This document shows, in pieces, positions 60,246 to 64,000 of a stretch of 64,000 bases of DNA. Source of the DNA: Brachybacterium sp042666875 (GTDB lineage: Bacteria; Actinomycetota; Actinomycetes; Actinomycetales; Dermabacteraceae). Numbering within the stretch: position 1 is the stretch's first letter; each line of letters starts with the position of its first letter. The position numbers were made by a program, and so were the translations under genes. Location: assembly GCF_042666875.1 (NCBI RefSeq), contig NZ_JBHTCX010000011.1, positions 62,001-126,000 on the forward strand, read 5' to 3'. Under the pieces are notes generated by a model. The model had not been told where the DNA came from, ran no database searches, and saw only the letters and a list, made by a program, of their open reading frames with translations.

Positions 60246-60878
60246 TCAGCGTCGCGGGAAGACGAAGCGCCCGTAGGTGACGTACCGGAACGACGTCGAG
60301 ATGACCTGGCCGATGATCGTGCCGGAGATGTTGTCCGCCAGCACCGAGTCCAGGCCCAGCACGTACCGCGAGAAGCCCAGGCAGGACAGCTGCAGACCGG
60401 CCGCGATCAGGTTGATCAGGAGGAACAGCAGGACCGAGCGGGCGGTGTCCGGGCGGGGACGGTCCCCGAAGGTCCACAGCCGGTTGCCCAGGTAGGTCAG
60501 GCAGGACGCGACCGCGATCGTGAGCAGCTTCGCCGTCAGGGGATGGCCGTGCATGATCCCGTGGCCCCAGCCGGCGGAAGGCTCCCAGAACACCAGCAGG
60601 TTGTACATCGCCGCGTCCAGCAGGAAGACGATGCCGCCGACGAGCAGGAACCGTATCGAGGATCCCAGATGGTCGGTGGCGAGATCACGGGCCCGCTCGC
60701 GCAGGGGCCTCCTCGGGGCCGACGGGAACTGCGCGCGGGCACGGCGCGCGGCGGAACGGGCCGGCACGGATTCCAGGGAACCTGCCCGCTCGAGCGACGA
60801 CGTCGTACACCCGAGATCTGCGGCATCGCCGGATCGCGTGGGATCCGCGGTGTCCGTCGACGGTTGGGGTCTCAGCAC
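60246..60878 (-). CDS. GtrA-like membrane protein
   Basis: A 210-residue protein with four helices of the GtrA/DPMS fold: IRFLLVGGIVFLLDAAMYNLLV, HPLTAKLLTIAVASCLTYLGNRLWTFGDRP (the conserved N-R-x-W-T-F motif), LLFLLINLIAAGLQLSCLGFSRYV, and ISGTIIGQVISTSFRYVTYGRFVFPRR with the conserved R-x-x-x-Y/K-x-x-F end. The first 70 residues are a charged extension. GtrA proteins help move lipid-linked sugars across the membrane for wall or polysaccharide synthesis. The start is GTG 60878, fixed by a TACAGT leaderless promoter; no glycosyltransferase lies next to it. Confidence 0.88.
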   Translation of the reverse strand: MLRPQPSTDTADPTRSGDAADLGCTTSSLERAGSLESVPARSAARRARAQFPSAPRRPLRERARDLATDHLGSSIRFLLVGGIVFLLDAAMYNLLVFWEPSAGWGHGIMHGHPLTAKLLTIAVASCLTYLGNRLWTFGDRPRPDTARSVLLFLLINLIAAGLQLSCLGFSRYVLGLDSVLADNISGTIIGQVISTSFRYVTYGRFVFPRR

Positions 60879-60891
60879 GCACGGCACTGTA
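60879..60891 (-). promoter_or_regulatory. Leaderless-type -10 element (TACAGT)
   Basis: On the minus strand TACAGT (60891-60886) is followed by 7 nt and GTG 60878. Confidence 0.6.
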
Positions 60892-61167
60892 CCCGAGGCG
60901 ATAGGCTTGCGGCCCGGCCTGCGACGGGTCCGGATGCTGAGTGGTCGCCGACCCGCCCACTCGCGTGCACCCGGATCCTGGGAGCGCACGGCCAGGCCGC
61001 TGCGACGGGGCCGACGACGTCGGCACCCTGGGAGCGCGCGGTCTCCGTTGCCGTGACGGGTGCATCGCCCCCGTCGACCTCCGGGTCGTGGCCACAGCGC
61101 CGCGATCGGGGCACGCGGCACCGCCCCCGACAGGATCGAAGCCCCACAGCATCGAAGGAAGGTTCCC

Positions 61168-61968
61168 ATGACTCACGTCGCCCTGACCATCGCCGGTTCC
61201 GAAGCATCCGGTGGCGCCGGCGCCCAGGCGGACCTCAAGACGTTCCACCAGCTCGGCACGTTCGGCACCGCGGCTCTGACCTGCATCGTCTCCTTCGACC
61301 CGAAGAACGACTGGGCCCACCGCTTCGTGCCCGTCGACCCGGAGGTGATCTCGGACCAGATCGAGGCGACCACCGCCGTCCACGACATCGACACGGTCAA
61401 GATCGGCATGCTGGGCACGCCCGTCACCATCGACACCGTCGCCGCCTCCCTGCGCGAGCGCAGCTTCACCCACGTCGTGCTCGACCCGGTGCTGATCTGC
61501 AAGGGGCAGGAGCCCGGCGCGGCCCTGGACACGGACAACGCCCTCAAGGAGAAGATCCTCCCGCTGGCCACCTTCGTCACGCCCAACCACTTCGAGGCGC
61601 TGACGCTGTCGGGGATGGAGAAGATCGAGACCGTCGAGGAGCTCACCGAGGCCGCCCGGCGCATCCACGAGGCCTACGACGTCACGGTCCTGGCCAAGGG
61701 CGGCGTGGTCCTGGACGGGTCCGACGCGGTCGACATCTTCTACGACGGGGACGAGGTCGTCGAGCTGCGCAGCCCCAAGATCGGCCAGGAGCGCGTCTCC
61801 GGCGCCGGCTGCACGCTGGCCGCCGCGGTCACCGCGGAGCTGGCCAAGGGCGCCACCGCCCTCGAGGCGGCGCAGGTGGCCAAGGAGATCGTCACCGTCT
61901 CCATCGAGAACCGCCAGGCCGGCCACACCCCCTTCGACGCCGTCTACCAGGGCGCCTACCACCGCTGA
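61168..61968 (+). CDS. Pyridoxine/pyridoxal (HMP-type) kinase, PdxK/ThiD family
   Basis: A 266-residue ribokinase-like kinase. HVALTIAGSEASGGAGAQADLKTF is the substrate-binding N-terminus of the ThiD group, VKIGMLGTPV and VVLDPVLICKGQ the mid blocks, TPNHFEALTLSGM the conserved TPN-x-x-E motif, and SGAGCTLAAAVTAELAKGATALEA the anion-hole with its Cys, as in B. subtilis PdxK (formerly called ThiD). FDPKNDWAHRF resembles that protein closely. It phosphorylates vitamin B6 vitamers, and perhaps HMP for thiamine. GAAGGAAGG precedes ATG 61168. It complements the pdxH at 32625. Confidence 0.88.
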   Translation: MTHVALTIAGSEASGGAGAQADLKTFHQLGTFGTAALTCIVSFDPKNDWAHRFVPVDPEVISDQIEATTAVHDIDTVKIGMLGTPVTIDTVAASLRERSFTHVVLDPVLICKGQEPGAALDTDNALKEKILPLATFVTPNHFEALTLSGMEKIETVEELTEAARRIHEAYDVTVLAKGGVVLDGSDAVDIFYDGDEVVELRSPKIGQERVSGAGCTLAAAVTAELAKGATALEAAQVAKEIVTVSIENRQAGHTPFDAVYQGAYHR

Positions 61969-61993
61969 GCGGCGAGTCCGCCCGGACCGCTGG

Positions 61994-62055
61994 CCCGGAA
62001 CGGGCGCCCGGCCCGGGCTGCTGTCCCCGAACGGGTGCCCGGCCCGGGCCGCGCC
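61994..62055. repeat. 31-bp imperfect direct repeat, 2 copies
   Basis: Units at 61994 and 62025 share GAACGGG-n-GCCCGGCCCGGGC and lie just after the kinase gene. They contain an internal GCCCGGCCCGGGC palindrome that could form a hairpin and help terminate transcription. Confidence 0.7.
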
Positions 62056-62084
62056 ACCCCTGACCGGCGGGGGCGCTCCCGACA

Positions 62085-62143
62085 ACTGGCGACATAGCGG
62101 GAGCCGTTGCCTATATGGCCACGGTTCCCGCTATGTCGCCAGT
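62085..62143. repeat. 59-bp palindromic interspersed element, copy 2 (perfect 18-bp arms)
   Basis: ACTGGCGACATAGCGGGA (62085-62102) and TCCCGCTATGTCGCCAGT (62126-62143) are perfect inverted repeats around a 23-nt centre containing ATATGGCCACGG. Copy 1 is at 36485-36543. It lies in the 338-nt gap between the kinase and the glutamate transporter gene; the rest of the gap (62144-62306) has no gene, and CATTCT stands 7 nt before the next ATG. Confidence 0.9.
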
Positions 62144-62306
62144 ACCCGGCCGCGCCAGCGCTACCCCTCATCGAGCCAGGGACTCCAGGGAAAGGGGCCG
62201 CCATCTCCGGTCATCGCGTGAACACCGGTCACGAACTTGTTCCGAACGGTGAGCGGAATGCCCACTGCCTGGACAGGGCGCCTCCTGACACCGCATTCTC
62301 ACCCTT

Positions 62307-63101
<795 letters not shown>

Positions 63102-63145
63102 CCGGCCGTACCAGCACCAGCCGTGCCGCACCGGCTCCTTCCCGG

Positions 63146-63223
63146 CCCCGCCAGCCGCGACCATGCCCCGCCAGCCGCGACCACGCCCCACCAGCCCCGA
63201 CCCACCCCACAGCCCCGACCCCG
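63146..63223 (+). repeat. 20-bp tandem repeat, about 4 copies
   Basis: Units CCCCGCCAGCCGCGACCATG and variants start at 63146, 63166, 63186 and 63206, filling the gap between the ATPase and the binding-protein gene. Confidence 0.85.
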
Positions 63224-63255
63224 CCCCACGGGCGACTCGAGAATCGGAGAGATCC

Positions 63256-64000
63256 ATGACCCGCACCAGCNCCCGGCCGTCGCGCCGTCGTCGCGGCCGC
63301 TGCCGCCCTGCCCCTCGGTGCCCTCGCCGCCTGCTCCTCCGAGACGGGTGAGGGCCCCTCACTGGGCGGCGGCTCCGATGGCGGCGGCGCCGAAGGCTCG
63401 GCGTTCACCGACGCCATCGCCTCCGGCCCGATCGCCGAGGACGACGTCGTCGCCGCCAGCGCCTGGGCGAGCGCCATCAAGGACAAGGACCAGCTGATCC
63501 GTGGTGGCACCCTCGCCAACCAGGTCTTCTCCCTGGCCAGCACCAGTGGCGGCGAGCCCACCGGTTTCGACGCGGGCATCACCCAGCTGCTGGCCCGCTA
63601 CATCCTCGGCGAGGACATCGAGGGCAAGATCGAGTACATCGACACTACGGTCGAGACCCGCGAGACCATGGTCCAGAACGGCACCGTGGACTGCGTGATC
63701 GCCACCTACTCGATCACTCCCGAGCGCCTCGAGGTCATCAACTTCGCCGGCCCGTACTATCTCTCGGGCACCGCCATTCAGGTCCGGACTGAGGACGCCG
63801 AGACCGTCGCCGGACCGGAGGACCTCACCGGCAAGAACCTCGTCACCCAGTCCAACTCGACCGGCATCCAGGCCATCGAGGAGTTCGTGACCGACCCGGG
63901 AGAGGTCGAGACCCTCCCGGACAACGAGTCCTGCGTCGCCGCACTGAAGCAGGGTCGTTCCGACGCGTACGTCCTCGACCAAGGCGTGCTGCTGGGCAAC
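63256..64000 (+). CDS. Glutamate-type ABC transporter binding lipoprotein, partial, frame broken by an N
   Basis: ATG 63256 (GGAGA upstream) starts MTRTS, then an undetermined base N at 63271. After the N the true frame is shifted by one: dropping that base gives MTRTSPGRRAVVAAAAALPL, then LAAC (lipobox) and a continuous binding protein to the window edge with no stop. Mature features are QLIRGGTLANQVFSL, GFDAGITQLLARYILGE, the ligand-binding ETRETMVQNGTVDCVIATYSITPERLEVINFAGPYYLSG, and DLTGKNLVTQSNSTGIQAIEEF. This is the family 3 solute-binding fold for polar amino acids, as GluB. The break is probably a sequence error rather than a pseudogene. The C-terminus is outside the window. Confidence 0.85.

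Overview
The window looks like ordinary chromosome from a very GC-rich Gram-positive actinobacterium. GC-rich third codon positions, a DtxR/IdeR-type iron box, a DUF222-HNH (13E12-family) ORF, an actinobacterial-style Tat-exported PhoX and many leaderless promoters (TANNNT placed 6-7 nt before an ATG or GTG) all fit. Family resemblances suggest Micrococcales, perhaps Brachybacterium or a relative; this is inference from reading, not from a search. I saw no rRNA, tRNA, CRISPR array, insertion sequence or prophage.

Layout. 1-1.4 kb: end of a YCII-type gene and an anchored hypothetical protein. 1.6-5.7 kb: iron-regulated siderophore ABC importer of the FatB/YclQ type (binding protein, two permeases, ATPase). 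5.9-10.8 kb: aldo/keto reductase, LssY-like membrane protein, APC permease, universal stress protein. 11-13.6 kb: PhoX-type phosphatase fused to three SLH repeats. 14-20.2 kb: complete Mrp Na+/H+ antiporter operon (A-B fused, then C, D, E, F, G). 20.2-25.9 kb: S9 peptidase, small membrane protein, beta-lactamase-fold hydrolase, glutathione peroxidase. 26-33.6 kb: DUF222-HNH protein, streptomycin-kinase-like enzyme, class I amidotransferase, GH25 lysozyme, SRPBCC protein, small ATPase, PdxH. 33.8-39 kb: anchored protein, secreted GH76 mannanase, acetyltransferase, catalase. 39.3-42 kb: thiolase plus acyl-CoA dehydrogenase. 42-46.8 kb: nitroreductase pair, then a TetR/ABC exporter operon with twin operators. 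46.8-50.6 kb: GNAT, membrane protein, adenine-deaminase-like enzyme, ArsR/SRPBCC pair. 50.9-53.8 kb: candidate type VII secretion effector locus (EspG-like protein, WXG-lipase, convergent lipoprotein). 54-58.6 kb: two anchored extracellular proteins around a FadB-type beta-oxidation enzyme. 58.8-62 kb: class I aminotransferase, GtrA-like protein, PdxK/ThiD kinase. 62.3-64 kb: start of a GluA-GluB-type glutamate uptake operon, cut by the window edge and carrying an N that breaks the frame.

Three themes recur. Many genes appear to be transcribed from leaderless promoters; two of these drive 10- and 14-codon leader ORFs whose stops overlap the GTG start of a large membrane protein. Short tandem repeats (period 9-36 bp) cluster at gene ends and in several cases copy the last codons and stop of the upstream gene. 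A 59-bp palindromic element occurs twice, 25.6 kb apart, with identical geometry. The most interesting possible system is the WXG-lipase locus at 50.9-53.8 kb.
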